39,597 bases of DNA from a virus. Under the pieces are notes generated by a model. It worked only from the letters and a program-made list of their open reading frames with translations. It was not told where the DNA came from and made no database searches. The translations under genes and the position numbers were made by a program. Location of the stretch: positions 1 to 39,597 of the IMG/VR virus record IMGVR_UViG_3300025886_000070; one strand, given 5' to 3'. Shown one piece after another: positions 38,247 through 39,597 of this stretch; position 1 is the first letter of the stretch, and each line of letters begins with the position of its first letter.

Positions 38247-39597
38247 ATGGCTGAAAATAATTCAATATCAACAATGCTCCCAGAGCTTCTTAGACTTTTT
38301 AATAATTCTTTAGAAAGCTTTGAGAAGGTTAATCAGGCCATAACATCTAGTAATGAGTCGGTAACTATTAACATTCAAAACAATGACGGTACTAACTCAA
38401 GAGTAACTATTCCTAGCTTTGGTTTTCTAAAAAATTCAGTAGATAGGCTACAGAATAATATTGATACTATTACAAATGTTGGTGGGCAAAACAGTTCAAT
38501 TAGATTATCTGATGGTACCTTTAGAAAATTAGTATTAGCTAAACTACCAACAGAAGCAACAGACTTAACTTCAATTAATTCGATTGAGAATTTTAATATT
38601 AAACCTAATTGGTTTTTTGAAGAATTAATTAATCCTCTTCTTTACGTATCATTTGATTTAACTGGGCAGGTTCCTATAGACACAGAAAGAGCAATAATCC
38701 AAAGGTACATATTAAATACAAATACTCAGAGTAAGATTAACTTTTTTAATAATACTTATAACGGTAGAGCAGATTTAAACTATGATGAGTTTTTACAGCA
38801 AATAGTTGAACGAAATATTTCATATGTATTAGATGAAGATGTGGTAGATTTACCACCAAGAGTTAAAAGATATACTGGAAACTTTAGTGTACTTAGGGTA
38901 TCAGATGTTACTTCTACTGATGTAATAAATGGTGCTACTGTAACAACACAACGCAAACAATATAAATTAAATAAGATTTTTTATACTGATATAGAGGCTG
39001 ACTTTGATGACACAATACAGCTTTCAGTAGGAGATAGCCTTGAGGTTATTTCTAATCCAATAAGTACAAGATATAAAGTAACTAATGTTGACTCCAGTAC
39101 AAACACAGTTATTGTAGAATTGGTCGAGGGATCGGATCCAATTAGAATAGGTGCAGATCAGTTAAAAATTGCATCTACATTAGAAGATAATGTCCAAGTT
39201 GATGTTACAGTAGGATTCAATGAGAGATGTATTACTTTTGTAAAACCTATTGATCCTGATTCAAAAATACCTGCAGTAAATTGGTCTCCAGGTAGTGGGT
39301 ATTATACCAATACATTGACAACCATTAATGCTGATGGCGTTGAGCAAACATTAGCAGAGTATTACCAACAGAGCGCAATTGATTTTGGATCAATGTTACT
39401 TTCTTTTGCTGATGATAAAATACCAACAACTAGAGAAGGTGTTAAACCTAACTCACCTGTTTTAAATGATAGTGATTTTTCAGTTAAATTAATTAATGCG
39501 CAAGTGAGTGATTCATCTTCGATAGTTGAACTTACTGATCTTAATAACCAGAAAAATACAATAGAAGCTACATTAAAAGAATTGGATGGTGCAATTG
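38247..39597 (+). CDS. Structural protein, truncated by the window edge
   Basis: At least 450 residues, open to the right end. It starts MAENNSISTMLPELLRLFNN with an amphipathic helix, then SLESFEKVNQAITSSNESVT and a short coiled segment (FLKNSVDRLQNNIDTI). The rest is beta-rich with FRKLVLAKLP, WFFEELINPLLYVSFDLTG and PPRVKRYTGNFSVLRV. It lies 25 bases after the preceding gene with AATAAATAATAAAAG 30 bases before the ATG. It is probably another virion protein of the baseplate/fibre block. No family is recognised, and the C-terminus is not visible. Confidence 0.75.
   Translation, partial: MAENNSISTMLPELLRLFNNSLESFEKVNQAITSSNESVTINIQNNDGTNSRVTIPSFGFLKNSVDRLQNNIDTITNVGGQNSSIRLSDGTFRKLVLAKLPTEATDLTSINSIENFNIKPNWFFEELINPLLYVSFDLTGQVPIDTERAIIQRYILNTNTQSKINFFNNTYNGRADLNYDEFLQQIVERNISYVLDEDVVDLPPRVKRYTGNFSVLRVSDVTSTDVINGATVTTQRKQYKLNKIFYTDIEADFDDTIQLSVGDSLEVISNPISTRYKVTNVDSSTNTVIVELVEGSDPIRIGADQLKIASTLEDNVQVDVTVGFNERCITFVKPIDPDSKIPAVNWSPGSGYYTNTLTTINADGVEQTLAEYYQQSAIDFGSMLLSFADDKIPTTREGVKPNSPVLNDSDFSVKLINAQVSDSSSIVELTDLNNQKNTIEATLKELDGAI

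Overview
The window reads as part of a strictly lytic, T4-like contractile-tailed phage (Caudoviricetes, myovirus) whose host is very probably a Bacteroidota bacterium, most likely a flavobacterium. Phage identity rests on a recognisable baseplate set: gp53-like LysM wedge protein, gp27-like hub, gp5/gpV-like spike, gp25, gp6/baseplate J and a very large gp7-like wedge protein. It also rests on an ATP-dependent DNA ligase, a T4 Pnk-like 3'-phosphatase and a dCMP deaminase. Host identity rests on four features seen in the sequence: the DNA is AT-rich and start codons lack Shine-Dalgarno sequences; three exported proteins have signal peptides ending in A-Q (the Bacteroidetes 'Q-rule'); the phage bS21 is of the Bacteroidetes type with Tyr54; and the tRNA-Gln lacks an encoded CCA.

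Layout. (1) 1-4.3 kb: unknown proteins, a left-handed beta-helix protein, two outer-membrane barrel-like proteins, a secreted thioredoxin-fold protein without its cysteines and two membrane/coiled-coil proteins. (2) 4.2-6.6 kb: tRNA-Gln(UUG), ribosomal protein bS21, 3'-phosphatase, a PspC-like miniprotein, a GH73 endolysin with signal anchor and a 2OG-Fe(II) oxygenase. (3) 6.6-8.0 kb: the only minus-strand cassette, four genes, three with N-termini resembling T4 capsid-targeting sequences. (4) 8.0-12.4 kb: small proteins, a complete DnaJ/CbpA-type cochaperone, DNA ligase, a HAD phosphatase and dCMP deaminase. (5) 12.4-17.4 kb: a 1443-residue fibre with five collagen-like Gly-X-Gln segments. 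(6) 17.4-39.6 kb: small unknowns, then the baseplate block. That block is interrupted by a four-domain S1-type RNA-binding protein and an amidoligase-like protein. The last structural gene runs off the right edge.

Regulation. A repeated AT-rich element (core AATATATAnTAAAAA; a 13-base identical version occurs three times) lies 22-28 bases before many start codons on both strands and is probably the late promoter. At five genes (627, 12443, 19615, 27408, 29635) this element sits inside an inverted repeat whose right arm ends 1-5 bases before the start codon. Read-through mRNA would therefore fold over the start, whereas mRNA started at the internal promoter would lack the left arm. T4 uses this logic for e, soc and 49. 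The best case, at 27368-27406, is a 13-bp stem with one G-U pair. Together with the phage bS21, S1-like protein and a tRNA-Gln that matches about 90 CAA/CAG codons of the fibre, the window points to extensive phage control of translation initiation and decoding in a host that ignores Shine-Dalgarno sequences.
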